Shown in pieces: positions 38,936 through 48,946 of a DNA stretch of 59,105 bases (the first letter of the stretch is position 1; every line of letters begins with the position of its first letter). The DNA comes from Alphaproteobacteria bacterium (GTDB taxonomy: Bacteria; Pseudomonadota; Alphaproteobacteria; Caedimonadales; UBA9215): contig JAACSN010000004.1 of assembly GCA_009993885.1 (NCBI GenBank), positions 1 to 59,105 on the forward strand. Reading direction: 5' to 3'. Under the pieces are notes generated by a model that saw only the letters and a program-made list of their open reading frames with translations, was not told the origin of the DNA and did not search any database. Position numbers and translations under genes: made by a program.

Positions 38936-39992
38936 TAGCAAATATCCTTTTGTTCATGCTGGCTACTACTGTAGCGGTGTGGGGTTCAGAAAGGTGGGCA
39001 TATCGTTTCACCATCTGTAAAGTTTTATGCCCTAGAACCTCGGCAATCTCGGCTAAGCTAGCCCCGTTCATTGCTAAATAAGAGGCTGCTGAGTGTCTTA
39101 AATCGTGAAAGCGGAAATCTTTAATGCCCGCGTTTTTTATTGCATTCTCCCAAGCCGTTCTAATATCGATAGGCTGGCACTTACGTTGGCTAGGAAAAGC
39201 ATAATCACAGTGAATATGTCTTACTTTAGAATGTGCGAGCATTAAGGAGAGAGCATGACCTTGCAAAGGCAATACACGCCGTTCGTCATTTTTTGTTTCA
39301 TGTAATGTAATGCGCTGACGGTTTAAATCTATGTCCTTCCAGCTTAACCCTAAAATTTCCATCTTGCGGGCTCCCGTACTCAGGGCTAAGACGACAACAG
39401 TATATAAGTAAGGGTTGTCACTTTTCTTGCATTCTTCTAATAAACAGGCTCGCTCTTCATCAGAAAGGCAACGCACACGGCCCCTTGACTCCTTATATTT
39501 GGATACTTTTTGGATGGGGTTACCTTCCATCCACTCCCATTCATTTACTGCAACGGTAAAAACATGACCCAATGCTTGAACATAGCGGTTGGCGGTTGTA
39601 GCTCCAATCTTGCGACCATATTTATTTTCACTTCCAACTAACTGATTACGGTGTTCAACGATAAGAGCAGGCGTTATATCAAGGAGGCGATAAGCCCCTA
39701 TTGTTTTTTTCCATACTTTTAAATAGTGTTCTTGGTTAGCCGTATTTGCCTTCCGGTGCGCTAAAACATCTTTTCTATACCGTTCTATGGTTTCGGCTAG
39801 GGTATGCTTTTTTGCTTCTGAACTTTTAAAATGGCGTCCCTCTCGCATTGCCGCTTCTGTCTGTTGAATCCATTTTCGTGCATCTGTGAGACGTTCAAAA
39901 GTTGCATTTTCGGAGGGGTAACCTTTCAGCCTAACCTTGGCACGATGGGTAACAACCCCATCTTTGGACGTTCTTTTCTCGATGGTTGCCAT
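38922..39992 (-). CDS. Tyrosine recombinase (integrase)
   Basis: 356 residues. N-terminal arm-binding region, SAM-like core-binding domain (residues ~65-160) and catalytic domain with Arg in STGARKMEILGL, His-x-x-Arg in FHDLRHSAASYLA, His in LGHKTLQMV and the nucleophile Tyr in KRYAHLS. All catalytic residues are present. It lies about 320 bases from the tRNA-fMet gene, facing away from it, the usual place for tRNA-targeting integrases. Confidence 0.95.
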   Translation of the reverse strand: MATIEKRTSKDGVVTHRAKVRLKGYPSENATFERLTDARKWIQQTEAAMREGRHFKSSEAKKHTLAETIERYRKDVLAHRKANTANQEHYLKVWKKTIGAYRLLDITPALIVEHRNQLVGSENKYGRKIGATTANRYVQALGHVFTVAVNEWEWMEGNPIQKVSKYKESRGRVRCLSDEERACLLEECKKSDNPYLYTVVVLALSTGARKMEILGLSWKDIDLNRQRITLHETKNDERRVLPLQGHALSLMLAHSKVRHIHCDYAFPSQRKCQPIDIRTAWENAIKNAGIKDFRFHDLRHSAASYLAMNGASLAEIAEVLGHKTLQMVKRYAHLSEPHTATVVASMNKRIFANESK

Positions 39993-40114
39993 ATGTTTAT
40001 ATAAATACCGTTTCTACACACAACAGAAAAGCACTTTTCACAATAGATGGCAATACTGATGCTTTGAAATTTTAAGCTAATAAAACAAAGGGATACATAG
40101 AGACAAATTGAATT

Positions 40115-40131
40115 TGGGACAAAATGGGACA
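40115..40131 (-). promoter_or_regulatory. Two inverted TGGGACA repeats (right arm sites)
   Basis: TGGGACA at 40115-40121 and 40125-40131, 10 bases apart, the complement of TGTCCCA found at both ends of the element. Confidence 0.55.
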
Positions 40132-40248
40132 GTTTTAAGGCGCAATAATTTTATGGCACTAGAAAACCATATTACTTTTTAGGTTAGGAAATATAATATC
40201 TGATTTGAGACTTTTTAAGGCTATTTTTTGTGAAGTTTTGCGGTGAAT

Positions 40249-40266
40249 TGTCCCAAGAGTGTCCCA
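40249..40266 (+). promoter_or_regulatory. Two TGTCCCA repeats at 11-base spacing (right arm sites)
   Basis: TGTCCCA at 40249-40255 and 40260-40266, 47 bases before the right attachment repeat. Matches the left-end triplet in sequence and spacing. Confidence 0.6.
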
Positions 40267-40312
40267 TGGCGGGTTTCTTGATATTTTATAAATCATAAAA
40301 CTGTTGATTTAC

Positions 40313-40390
<78 letters not shown>

Positions 40391-40457
40391 CCAAGGAATA
40401 ATGCTTTATAACCCAACGGGTTCGTTATTGCAAGATGTATTTCAATTTTTTAGGATA

Positions 40458-41105
40458 TTAAGAAAAAAGAACCTGAATGACGGCCGAGTTTTCTCCACGG
40501 GTTTCGAGCCACGGATCCTGCTTTTCCATGATTTTTTCAAACAAAGGATGCCCCGTAAAAAAAGTCATCCATTTTAAAAGAACCGGTAGGTTAATCTCTT
40601 GATCGAACCACCCTCGGTCAACAACGCGAAATTGACGAACAAAGGGGAAAATAAGGCAATCGGCAAGGCCAAGGCTTTCCCCGCACAAAAAGGCTTTCTT
40701 TTGCAAATGGTCTTCTAATTTCTCAAGAAAGCGCCTTCCCTGTGCACGGGCTTTCAAACCGTCGGGAAGACCGTAACGGTCAGGATACTTATAGCGATTT
40801 ATGATTGGGATAAAAGCAGAATGCATCTCTTCAAAAAGCGCCCTTCCCGCGCCTATCCACGGCACTTGACCGCTCTTCTCAAAAGCCCACTCTGCAATTT
40901 CGACGCTTTCCTCTATGACGCGTCCGTCCGGCAATTGCAAAACGGGTACGGTTCCTTTAGGAGAAATTTTCAACATTTCCAAGGGTTTATCACGCAATAA
41001 AATCTCGCGCAGCTCGTAACTTTGCCCTGAAAAGGCAAGAGCCAAACGAGCCCCCATGGCATAAGGACATCGCCTGAAAGAGTAAAGAACGGGAAGAAGT
41101 GACAT
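40458..41105 (-). CDS. Glutathione S-transferase family protein
   Basis: 215 residues. The N-terminal thioredoxin-like domain has the CPYA motif in SFRRCPYAMGARLAL, as in glutaredoxin-2-like and Cys-type GSTs, and the glutathione-binding SPKGTVPVLQLPDGRVIEES. The C-terminal part is the all-helical GST domain. Likely a thiol transferase or disulfide reductase in redox defence. Substrate unknown. It is the first core gene past the tRNA-fMet junction. Confidence 0.87.
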   Translation of the reverse strand: MSLLPVLYSFRRCPYAMGARLALAFSGQSYELREILLRDKPLEMLKISPKGTVPVLQLPDGRVIEESVEIAEWAFEKSGQVPWIGAGRALFEEMHSAFIPIINRYKYPDRYGLPDGLKARAQGRRFLEKLEDHLQKKAFLCGESLGLADCLIFPFVRQFRVVDRGWFDQEINLPVLLKWMTFFTGHPLFEKIMEKQDPWLETRGENSAVIQVLFS

Positions 41106-41140
41106 AATCTTAACTCGGCTTAAGGTCTATAATTTAAGGC

Positions 41141-41169
41141 GGAGGATTCGGAGATCATCGCAATCCTCC
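41141..41169. other. Inverted repeat between GST and trhO genes
   Basis: GGAGGATT and AATCCTCC form an 8-base stem with a 13-base loop. No T run follows on either strand, so a terminator role is doubtful. Confidence 0.35.
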
Positions 41170-41188
41170 CCCCAAAAATACCATAACC

Positions 41189-42100
41189 CTAACGGGCGAT
41201 ATGCTTTTCGCCTCTTTCCTTTGCCAGTTTCATTTGGTATTGGCGGTCTGCAAAACGCTTTTTTTGATCATCGGTTGTTTTGTCAAAACACTTTGGACAA
41301 CAAACCCCCAACATATATTTTTCAGAGGCTTTTTCTTCTTCGGTAATAGGATGACGACAGCCGTAACACTGATCATATTTTCCAACTTCAAGACCGTGGG
41401 TCACGCCCACGCGTCCGTCAAACACAAAGCACTCTCCTTCCCAAAGGCTTTGTTCCTCGGGTACTTCTTCCAAGTATTTTAAGATACCGCCTTTGAGGTG
41501 ATACACTTCTTCGAACCCTTCATCCAGCATGTAAGCCGAGGCTTTTTCACAACGAATACCGCCGGTGCAAAACATGGCAACCTTTTTATGCTTTTTAGGG
41601 TCAAGGTTCTTTTTTATGTAGTTAGGGAATTCACGAAAGGTTTCTGTTTGAGGATCAAGTGCCCCTTTGAACGTCCCGATTTCATATTCATAATCATTGC
41701 GTGTATCGACGACAATCACTTCGGGATCTGAAATAATATCGTTCCAATCTTGCGGCCTCACATACGTGCCCACAACTCGATTCGGGTCAACCGACGGCAC
41801 ACCCAAAGTAACGATTTCCTTTTTCAACCGCACTTTCATGCGATAAAAAGGATTCGCCTCACAATAGGATTCTTTCCAATCTAAATCGGCTAAACGTTCA
41901 TCAGAGCGCAAATACGCAAGGACGTCGTCAATGCCTTCACGGGAACCGGCAATGGTTCCGTTAATACCTTCACGGGCCAAAAGGAGGGTTCCTTTTGTTC
42001 CTGCTGCTTGACATTTTTCAAGCAAACAAGGCTGTATTTCTTTAAAATCTTCGAGAGAAACAAATTTATAAAGGGCTGCTACAACAATTTCAGAGGACAT
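41189..42100 (-). CDS. trhO: tRNA uridine-34 hydroxylase (rhodanese family, TrhO)
   Basis: 303 residues from the ATG at 42100, with AAAGGAG 7 bases upstream. An N-terminal ferredoxin-like domain ([15 protein letters not shown]), then a rhodanese domain with the active-site Cys in [17 protein letters not shown], then Cys pairs (CYGCRHP, CCPKC) that probably bind zinc. TrhO makes 5-hydroxyuridine at the wobble position of several tRNAs using molecular oxygen, so this hints at an aerobic lifestyle. Confidence 0.9.
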   Translation of the reverse strand: MSSEIVVAALYKFVSLEDFKEIQPCLLEKCQAAGTKGTLLLAREGINGTIAGSREGIDDVLAYLRSDERLADLDWKESYCEANPFYRMKVRLKKEIVTLGVPSVDPNRVVGTYVRPQDWNDIISDPEVIVVDTRNDYEYEIGTFKGALDPQTETFREFPNYIKKNLDPKKHKKVAMFCTGGIRCEKASAYMLDEGFEEVYHLKGGILKYLEEVPEEQSLWEGECFVFDGRVGVTHGLEVGKYDQCYGCRHPITEEEKASEKYMLGVCCPKCFDKTTDDQKKRFADRQYQMKLAKERGEKHIAR

Positions 42101-42224
42101 TTTACACTCCTTTGGTAAAAAACCATATTTCATATGACCTCCCCTTTTTAGCAAAATTCCCTGCCCATTGCACGCTTTTTCCTGTAGGATTATCAGTAAG
42201 TGCCTTAGGTAACCTCATTTAATC

Positions 42225-42252
42225 TTGACTATTTTGATCAGATTAATATACT
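42225..42252 (+). promoter_or_regulatory. Promoter of the isc operon with possible IscR site
   Basis: TTGACT (-35) and TATACT (-10) separated by 16 bases, 28 bases before the iscR ATG. An imperfect dyad AATCT...AGATT overlaps the -35 and spacer, which fits repression by [2Fe-2S] IscR. The IscR site is inference. Confidence 0.6.
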
Positions 42253-42279
42253 GCTGCTAAATAGAGGTATACTTTTTCC

Positions 42280-42777
42280 ATGAAACTCAGCACAAAAGCC
42301 AGATATGCCGTCATTGCTCTTGTTGATCTTGCTCAACATGACAAGAGAATTGACGGTAAAATAAAGCCGAGCTCTTTGCTGGATATTTCGCAACGCCAAA
42401 GCCTCTCTCAACACTATCTTGAACAACTCTTTAATAAACTGCGGCGTGCAGGTATTGTTGAAAGTATGCGCGGTCAAAGCGGCGGTTATTTTCTATCTGT
42501 TGCGCCCGCGGATATCACGATTTCACAAATTGTAAATGCCGTTGACGAGCCCATTAGATCAACTAAATGTGACCCTGCGTCAGATCTGGGCTGCCAAGGC
42601 AAACAATCCAAATGCCTTGCGCACTCCTTATGGATAGGGTTGGAAAACAATATCCGTTCTTATCTCACTTCCGTAACCTTAAACGATGTGATAACGCAAC
42701 GCCCTATGCCCCTTACCGTTATGACAAGACCCTTTGATATCAACGAACAGGAAGGAAATATAAGGCATGCCTGTTAA
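42280..42777 (+). CDS. iscR: IscR, iron-sulfur-sensing Rrf2 regulator
   Basis: 165 residues, Rrf2 family. Winged helix-turn-helix in the first ~75 residues (MKLSTKARYAVIALVDLA, LSQHYLEQLFNKLRRAGIVES). Three cluster-ligand cysteines lie at CDPASDLGCQGKQSKC. With a [2Fe-2S] cluster it represses its operon, so assembly of clusters feeds back on expression. First gene of the operon; its stop overlaps the next start by 11 bases. Confidence 0.95.
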   Translation: MKLSTKARYAVIALVDLAQHDKRIDGKIKPSSLLDISQRQSLSQHYLEQLFNKLRRAGIVESMRGQSGGYFLSVAPADITISQIVNAVDEPIRSTKCDPASDLGCQGKQSKCLAHSLWIGLENNIRSYLTSVTLNDVITQRPMPLTVMTRPFDINEQEGNIRHAC

Positions 42778-43939
42778 AACCGCTCCCCTCTTTTTTGATT
42801 ATAATGCGACGGCTCCTTTGCGCCCCGAAGCAAAGCAAGCCCTCTTAGATGTTTTGAATGAGTACGGCAATGCGGCCTCTCCCCATATTTTTGGCCGCCG
42901 TATGCGTCAAAAACTCGAAGAAGCACGGCAGGTTCTGGCACAAACTCTCGGTGTTACCTTTCCCGATGAAATTGTTTTTAATAGCGGCGGCACGGAAGGC
43001 AATAATACCGTCCTCAAAACCTTCGAAAACCAAGGCGCTTCTATTTTAGTCTCTGCCGTTGAGCATGCTTGTGTTCGAACCGCTTGCAACAAAACACAAC
43101 ATATTCCCGTAGACCAAAACGGCATTGTCGACCTTCATTGGCTCGAAGAAACGCTTTCCCTGTGCGATCAAAGTCGCCCCATTCTTGTATCCGTGATGTT
43201 GGTTAATAATGAAACCGGCGTTATTCAGCCCCTTCAAGAAATCATCAAAATTGCGAAAAAATACAACGCCTATGTCCACAGCGATGCCGTTCAAGCTCTG
43301 AGTCGCATTCCCCTCACCCTCGACTTATATCCCGCGGACTATATGACTTTCTCCGGCCATAAAATTGGCGGATGCACCGGTTTCGGAGCCCTTTACGTTA
43401 AAGCAAAAACACCCTATACCCCGCTCATTTTAGGGGGAGGACAAGAAAAAGAAAAACGCTCCGGTACCTCTAATACTTTTGGTGCCGTTGCCTTTGGTGC
43501 CGCTCTTAAAGCGGCTCGAGATCAAAATTGGAGCAACCTTGAAAATCTCCGCAACGACCTTGAAAAAAACATCTTGGATTTTTGCCCTCACGCCACGATC
43601 TGGGCGCAAAAAGCGCCCCGTGTTGCCAATACACTCTCTATTCGAATGCCCGGTGTTCCCAACATGACTCAATTGATGGCCTTTGATATTGAAGGCATTG
43701 CCGTGAGTGCCGGTTCCGCTTGTTCTTCAGGAAAAATCTCCCCTTCTCCCGTCCTTACGGCCATGAGGGTAATTCCTGCAAAAGCCCTTGAAACCATTCG
43801 CATTTCCATGGGGCCGGAAACAACACAAAAAGAAATTAATCGTTTTTTCACAGCTTGGAAAAGCATTTATGAGCGTGCAACAAAAACAGGAGCTCCCCCG
43901 CCTCCTGCCTTAAATTTACACCCAAAAAAAAGAGCTTAA
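42767..43939 (+). CDS. Cysteine desulfurase, NifS/IscS paralogue 1
   Basis: PLP enzyme taking sulfur from cysteine. PLP Lys in [16 protein letters not shown], His in VEHACVRTA, catalytic Cys on the loop [10 protein letters not shown]. Length 390. It differs clearly from the IscS that follows and shares the operon. Tandem desulfurase genes are known in the isc loci of Rickettsiales and relatives. It may supply a different acceptor, such as a thiolation pathway; which one is not shown by the sequence. Confidence 0.88.
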   Translation: MPVKTAPLFFDYNATAPLRPEAKQALLDVLNEYGNAASPHIFGRRMRQKLEEARQVLAQTLGVTFPDEIVFNSGGTEGNNTVLKTFENQGASILVSAVEHACVRTACNKTQHIPVDQNGIVDLHWLEETLSLCDQSRPILVSVMLVNNETGVIQPLQEIIKIAKKYNAYVHSDAVQALSRIPLTLDLYPADYMTFSGHKIGGCTGFGALYVKAKTPYTPLILGGGQEKEKRSGTSNTFGAVAFGAALKAARDQNWSNLENLRNDLEKNILDFCPHATIWAQKAPRVANTLSIRMPGVPNMTQLMAFDIEGIAVSAGSACSSGKISPSPVLTAMRVIPAKALETIRISMGPETTQKEINRFFTAWKSIYERATKTGAPPPPALNLHPKKRA

Positions 43940-43944
43940 CGACC

Positions 43945-45174
43945 ATGACAGAAATGACCAAAAGTCAGCCGATGATTTATTTAGACTACCAAGCTACAAC
44001 GCCTTGTGATCCCCGTGTCCTTGAAAAAATGCTCCCTTATTTTACAGAGCATTACGGCAATCCTCATTCACGGAATCATGCCATTGGTTGGACGGCAGAA
44101 AAAGCCTGTGAAGAGGCAAGAGCGCAAGCGGCCGATCTGATTTCAGCCAATCCCAAAGAAATCGTTTTCACTTCGGGCGCGACGGAATCCAATAACTTGG
44201 CCTTAAAGGGCGTCATGGATTTTTACGGCGATGAGAAAAACCACATTATTACCTGTGTCACAGAACATAAATGTATTCTCGATACCTGCCGTCACTTGGA
44301 ACAAAAAGGCTTTACCGTCACCTATCTTCCCGTTCGACAAAACGGCCTCATCGATTTAAACGACCTTGAAAAGGCCATCACCGATAAAACGGCTCTTGTG
44401 TCTATTATGGCCGTTAACAATGAAATCGGTGTTATTCAACCTTTGAAAAAAATCGGCGATCTTTGCCGCAATAAAGGCGTCTTTTTTCACACTGATGCTG
44501 CTCAAGCGGCAGGCAAGATCGACATCAACGTCAATGAAATGAATATCGATCTTTTAAGTATCTCGAGCCACAAACTCTACGGCCCAAAAGGCGTTGGAGC
44601 CCTTTATGTGCGCCGCAAGCCTCGGGTACGTGTCATTGCCCAAATGAATGGCGGCGGCCAAGAGCGCGGCATGCGTTCCGGCACTCTTTCACCGGCCTTA
44701 TGCGCCGGATTTGGCGAAGCCTGTGCTATTGCAAAAAAAGAGATGAGCCGGGACAACCAAAAGCTCAAAAACTTTTGGAACGAGATGTACACAACCCTGA
44801 CAAAGGCACTCCCCGACGTTTATTTAAACGGGGATAAGGATCAGCGTTTTTATGGAAATTTGAACCTAAGCTTTGCCTATGTTGAAGGGGAAAGCCTTTT
44901 AGGACATCTCAGTAATATCGCGCTGTCTTCAGGGTCTGCTTGTACCTCTGCTTCCCTTGAACCCTCTTACGTATTAAGAGCGCTCGGCGTGAGTGTCGAA
45001 CTTGCCCATACGTCTTTACGTATTGGGTTTGGCCGTTTTACAACACAAGAAGAAGTGACCTACACAACACAACGAATCATTGAAGCCGTTAACCGCCTGC
45101 GCGAACTCAGCCCCCTTTGGGAAATGGTTCAAGAAGGAATTGATATAACGAAAATACAGTGGGCCGGCCACTAA
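43945..45174 (+). CDS. iscS: IscS, cysteine desulfurase of the ISC system
   Basis: Main sulfur donor for IscU and for tRNA thiolation. Length 409. Motifs [18 protein letters not shown] near the N-terminus, [15 protein letters not shown] Lys in [16 protein letters not shown], and catalytic Cys in [14 protein letters not shown]. The C-terminus, ending IQWAGH, matches the IscS tail that binds IscU. It starts 5 bases after the first desulfurase. Confidence 0.95.
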   Translation: MTEMTKSQPMIYLDYQATTPCDPRVLEKMLPYFTEHYGNPHSRNHAIGWTAEKACEEARAQAADLISANPKEIVFTSGATESNNLALKGVMDFYGDEKNHIITCVTEHKCILDTCRHLEQKGFTVTYLPVRQNGLIDLNDLEKAITDKTALVSIMAVNNEIGVIQPLKKIGDLCRNKGVFFHTDAAQAAGKIDINVNEMNIDLLSISSHKLYGPKGVGALYVRRKPRVRVIAQMNGGGQERGMRSGTLSPALCAGFGEACAIAKKEMSRDNQKLKNFWNEMYTTLTKALPDVYLNGDKDQRFYGNLNLSFAYVEGESLLGHLSNIALSSGSACTSASLEPSYVLRALGVSVELAHTSLRIGFGRFTTQEEVTYTTQRIIEAVNRLRELSPLWEMVQEGIDITKIQWAGH

Positions 45175-45220
45175 GGCTTCCGCCCCTATTTTAAACACCA
45201 TTTAAATAAGGACCCTAGAG

Positions 45221-45640
45221 ATGGCATATGATAAAAAAGTAATCGATCATTTTGAAAACCCGCGCAACGTCGGATCTCTTGATAAAGAAAGCGATGCTGT
45301 CGGCACAGGCCTTGTCGGAGCCCCCGCTTGCGGCGACGTTATGAAACTTCAAATTCAAGTCAGCGACGACGGAATCATTGAAGAGGCAAAATTCAAAACC
45401 TTCGGTTGCTTGTCCGCGATTGCTTCCAGTTCTCTCGTGACCGAATGGATCAAAGGCAAGAAACTTGATGAGGCTGCCGCCCTCAAGAATTCTGATATTG
45501 CGGAAGAGCTTTGCTTACCTCCTGTCAAAATCCACTGTTCGGTTTTGGCGGAAGATGCCATCCGAGAAGCCATTGAAGATTACAAAGCAAAGCAAGGAAA
45601 AAAGTCTTCCGCTAAAAAAGGAACAGATCAGGCTGCTTAA
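45221..45640 (+). CDS. iscU: IscU, iron-sulfur cluster scaffold
   Basis: Scaffold on which [2Fe-2S] clusters form. Cluster ligands: Cys in GAPACGDVMKLQI with the adjacent Asp, Cys in TFGCLSAIASSS, and Cys in KIHCSVLAEDA. The HscA-binding motif LPPVK is at about residue 99. Usually the second motif reads GCGSAIAS; here the Gly after Cys is Leu. Length 139, with a Lys-rich C-terminal extension. Confidence 0.95.
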   Translation: MAYDKKVIDHFENPRNVGSLDKESDAVGTGLVGAPACGDVMKLQIQVSDDGIIEEAKFKTFGCLSAIASSSLVTEWIKGKKLDEAAALKNSDIAEELCLPPVKIHCSVLAEDAIREAIEDYKAKQGKKSSAKKGTDQAA

Positions 45641-45650
45641 GAGTAAAAGT

Positions 45651-46016
45651 ATGACACAAACAAGTACAAAAATTCCTGCACAATCCAAGGCTATTTTTAC
45701 GGTGACCGAGGCTGCAGGCCGGCAAATTAAAACACTTCTTGAAGGCCGCGGAAAACCGTCCCTTGGCATTCGAATCGGCGTGCGGCAACGGGGCTGCTCG
45801 GGGAATTCCTACACCCTTGAATATGCTGACGACGTGAATCCCTTGGACGAAATTGTCGAGGTCGGCAACCTTCGTGTGTTTATAGACCCTAAGGCTGTCC
45901 TGTTTGTTATCGGAACGGAAATGGACTATAAGGAAGACAAGCTCGAATCCGGTTTTAGCTTTATGAATCCCAATGAAAAAGGCCGTTGTGGATGCGGAGA
46001 ATCTTTCCATGTTTAA
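45651..46016 (+). CDS. iscA: IscA, A-type iron-sulfur carrier
   Basis: 121 residues from the ATG at 45651, ten bases after iscU. The three ligand cysteines are in RQRGCSGNSYTLEY and [12 protein letters not shown]-type proteins carry clusters from IscU to target enzymes. The N-terminus has about 20 extra residues before the core. The stop overlaps the hscB start by 8 bases. Confidence 0.92.
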   Translation: MTQTSTKIPAQSKAIFTVTEAAGRQIKTLLEGRGKPSLGIRIGVRQRGCSGNSYTLEYADDVNPLDEIVEVGNLRVFIDPKAVLFVIGTEMDYKEDKLESGFSFMNPNEKGRCGCGESFHV

Positions 46017-46554
46017 AGATAAAAACCATTTTGCACTCTTTGGCTTAACCCCCTCTTTCCGTATTGCACCGGATGACCTCGACCCTATTTACCGTAAGCT
46101 TAACCAACAGTTTCATCCCGATCGTATGACCCGAGGAAACTCTAGGGAAAAATTAGAAGCAACCCTTGCAACAGCTCAAATTAATGAAGCTTATGAAACA
46201 CTCAAAAACCCTCTGAAGCGAGGGCATTATCTGTTAAAATGCCTTGATTCCGACACCGATGTGCCTCAAGAAAAAACAATCAAGGACGCCGACCTTTTAC
46301 TTGAAGCCCTGGAACAACAAGAAGCCCTTTCCTTGGCTAAAACAACGCAAGATATCGAGCCCCTTTTAAAGCAGGCTCAAGATAAGAAATCTCGGACACT
46401 TTTAACAATTGAAAAGGCCTTTGACGAAAAAGATTTTTCACAAGCCCGTTTAAATTTATATCGTTATCGCTATTATGAGAAACTCGTCAACGATGCAACG
46501 GCACAACTAAATAAAATAAGTGAAAAGTTAAAAGACCATGCTTCTACAGCTTAA
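46009..46554 (+). CDS. hscB: HscB, J-domain co-chaperone
   Basis: 181 residues. J domain with [10 protein letters not shown] at the HPD position (start [13 protein letters not shown]), then the helical domain that binds IscU. It brings IscU to HscA and stimulates its ATPase. Translation is coupled to iscA by overlap and to hscA by another overlap of 17 bases. Confidence 0.93.
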   Translation: MFKDKNHFALFGLTPSFRIAPDDLDPIYRKLNQQFHPDRMTRGNSREKLEATLATAQINEAYETLKNPLKRGHYLLKCLDSDTDVPQEKTIKDADLLLEALEQQEALSLAKTTQDIEPLLKQAQDKKSRTLLTIEKAFDEKDFSQARLNLYRYRYYEKLVNDATAQLNKISEKLKDHASTA

Positions 46555-48367
46555 AGAACCCGATCAAGCTCTCCCTAAACCGACCAAAATTCCCCTTGCC
46601 GTCGGGATTGATTTGGGCACGACCCATTCCTTAGCCGCCTACAAAAAAGGCAACGAAGACGTCCGAATCCTAACGGATACCCTTCCTTCGGTCGTCTCTT
46701 ATAAAGGAGTCGTTCCCGTGGTGGGAAAACAAGCTTTAAGTGATCTCGACGAAACACCCGATCACGTGGTTTCTTCTATTAAACGTCTCATGGGAAAAAG
46801 CCTTGAGGATATCAAGGACACCCTTGAAGAACAACTCTATTCCTTACCGAAAGAATCGACCGCAGGAGAGGCGCAACCCCTAACGCTTTTTGTAAAAGAT
46901 CGGTTTATTACTCCCTTTGAAGTCTCTGCGGATATTTTAAAAGCCCTCAAAAAACAAGCCGAAGAAAGCCTTGGGGAACCGGTGACTCAAGCGGTTATCA
47001 CCGTACCGGCCTATTTTGATGATGCCGCCAGAACAGCCACCAAAAATGCAGCTCGCCTTGCGGGTCTTGACGTTTTGCGCCTTGTGAACGAGCCCACAGC
47101 AGCAGCCCTTGCCTATGGCCTTGATCAAGGATCGGAGGGTCTTTATGCCGTTTTCGATCTTGGGGGCGGGACTTTTGACTTTTCTTTATTAAATCTGCAA
47201 AAAGGTGTTTTTCAAGTCTTAGCTTCTAGCGGAGATGCACACCTTGGGGGTGATGACTTTGACCAAGCCCTTTTAAAATATCTTACCCCCCGATCGGTTG
47301 ATTTAAGGCAAGCCTTGCGGATTGTTCGAAACGCCAAAGAGGACTTAAGCACCCGAGACACGACCCGTTTCACCCTTGGCGATCAAAGTTACACCCTCTC
47401 CCGTCAAGAATTTGAAACCCTGATACACCCCCTTGTTGAACGCGCCTTAAGTGTCTGCCGCGAGACTTTATCCTCTGCAAAAATTGACCTTAAAAATATT
47501 CAAGGCGTTGTCATGGTTGGCGGCTCCACCCGCATACCGTTCGTTCGCCAAGGGGTGGAAAAACTGTTTCAGCAACGCCCTTTAACAAATACAAACCCTC
47601 TTACCGTTGTCGCCCGAGGCGCTGCTCTTCAAGCACATGCCTTAACCCATGGAGCCGATACACTTTTAATGGATGTCACGCCCCTTTCCCTTGGGCTTGA
47701 AATCATGGGCGGCACAGTCGATTCTCTTATCGAGCGTAATTCGCCCCTGCCTACCCGAAAAGCAAAAGACTTTACCACTTACAAAGACGGCCAGACGGGG
47801 CTTTTGCTCCATGTGGTTCAAGGAGAAAGAGACATGGCAAAAGACTGTCGCTCCCTTGGCCGATTTAAACTTACCGGTATTCCCCCCATGGTTGCCGGTG
47901 CTGCACGCATTCAAGTGACCTTCCAAGTGGATAGTGACGGCCTTTTAACGGTAAGTGCGAAAGAAGAAACCACAGGCATTTCACAACATATCGAAGTCAA
48001 ACCCTCTTATGGCCTCGAGGAAGATCAAATGCGCGAAATGATAATGGCCGGCCTTGAAAATGCTCAAGGAGACGTGAGTGCTCGTTTATTGGCCGAGTCA
48101 AAAATTGAAGCCAATCGCTTTTTAGAGTCTCTTTTGCCGGCACTTGCTACCGATCGCTCCCTTCTTAAGAATACGGAATATGAAAAGATTCTCATGCATT
48201 TAGATGCCTTGGACGACGCCCTTAAAACAGAAGACCGTGAGGCCATTGTGCAAGGGTCTAAAGCCCTTGAAATCGCGACTAGGGACTTTGCGGAACGCCG
48301 CATGAGCCGGAGTATAAAAAAAGCCCTTGAAGGAAAGGCCCTAAGTGCTGTAGAAAAAGCATTATAG
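46538..48367 (+). CDS. hscA: HscA, Hsp70-type chaperone of the ISC system
   Basis: 609 residues. ATPase motifs [42 protein letters not shown] and [14 protein letters not shown]; substrate domain after ~385 ([14 protein letters not shown]). Length and sequence match HscA rather than DnaK. It recognises LPPVK in IscU and drives cluster release. Confidence 0.95.
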   Translation: MLLQLKEPDQALPKPTKIPLAVGIDLGTTHSLAAYKKGNEDVRILTDTLPSVVSYKGVVPVVGKQALSDLDETPDHVVSSIKRLMGKSLEDIKDTLEEQLYSLPKESTAGEAQPLTLFVKDRFITPFEVSADILKALKKQAEESLGEPVTQAVITVPAYFDDAARTATKNAARLAGLDVLRLVNEPTAAALAYGLDQGSEGLYAVFDLGGGTFDFSLLNLQKGVFQVLASSGDAHLGGDDFDQALLKYLTPRSVDLRQALRIVRNAKEDLSTRDTTRFTLGDQSYTLSRQEFETLIHPLVERALSVCRETLSSAKIDLKNIQGVVMVGGSTRIPFVRQGVEKLFQQRPLTNTNPLTVVARGAALQAHALTHGADTLLMDVTPLSLGLEIMGGTVDSLIERNSPLPTRKAKDFTTYKDGQTGLLLHVVQGERDMAKDCRSLGRFKLTGIPPMVAGAARIQVTFQVDSDGLLTVSAKEETTGISQHIEVKPSYGLEEDQMREMIMAGLENAQGDVSARLLAESKIEANRFLESLLPALATDRSLLKNTEYEKILMHLDALDDALKTEDREAIVQGSKALEIATRDFAERRMSRSIKKALEGKALSAVEKAL

Positions 48368-48402
48368 TGTCCCGCTCTTACTTGTAAAAGGAAATATGTA
48401 CC

Positions 48403-48735
48403 ATGCCTAAAATTACATTCATTACCCCTGATGAAGACCGCATTGAAATTGATGCTCCCGAAGGTCTCTCTATTATGGAGGTTGCCCATCAAAATGATAT
48501 CGACCTTGAAGGCGCTTGCGAAGGCTCCCTTGCTTGTTCGACCTGCCACGTCATTGTTGACCAAGAATGGTTTGATAAATTGGAAGAAGCCTCGGAAGAC
48601 GAAGAAGATATGTTGGATCTTGCCTTTGGGTTAACAAGAACCTCACGCCTCGGTTGCCAAATCATTATGTCCCCGGAGCTTGACGGTATTGTTGTGCGTC
48701 TTCCGGCCACAACGCGTAACATGATGGTGGACTAA
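48403..48735 (+). CDS. fdx: [2Fe-2S] ferredoxin of the ISC system
   Basis: 110 residues, adrenodoxin type. Cluster ligands in [14 protein letters not shown] and a later Cys in [14 protein letters not shown]. Supplies electrons for cluster assembly on IscU. Follows hscA by 35 bases. Confidence 0.95.
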   Translation: MPKITFITPDEDRIEIDAPEGLSIMEVAHQNDIDLEGACEGSLACSTCHVIVDQEWFDKLEEASEDEEDMLDLAFGLTRTSRLGCQIIMSPELDGIVVRLPATTRNMMVD

Positions 48736-48736
48736 A

Positions 48737-48937
48737 ATGGCGCTCAAATGGGTTGATGTTTACGATATTGCCATAGAGCTTGAAGAAGCCCATCCCCGAG
48801 CGGATATTATGCGGATTTCCTTCACGGATTTATGGCAAAAGGTCATTGACCTTGACGGTTTTCAGGATGAACCTAACAATAGTAGTGAAAAAATCCTTGA
48901 AGCTATTCAAGCCGCTTGGCTTGATGAGCGCGACTAA
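48737..48937 (+). CDS. iscX: IscX, small ISC regulator
   Basis: 66 residues, standard length. Sequence pattern MALKWVDVYDIAIELEEAHP and LRISF-like MRISFTDLWQKVIDL matches IscX, which binds IscS and tunes its activity with iron. Starts one base after the fdx stop. Confidence 0.93.
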   Translation: MALKWVDVYDIAIELEEAHPRADIMRISFTDLWQKVIDLDGFQDEPNNSSEKILEAIQAAWLDERD

Positions 48938-48946
48938 GGAAAGACA

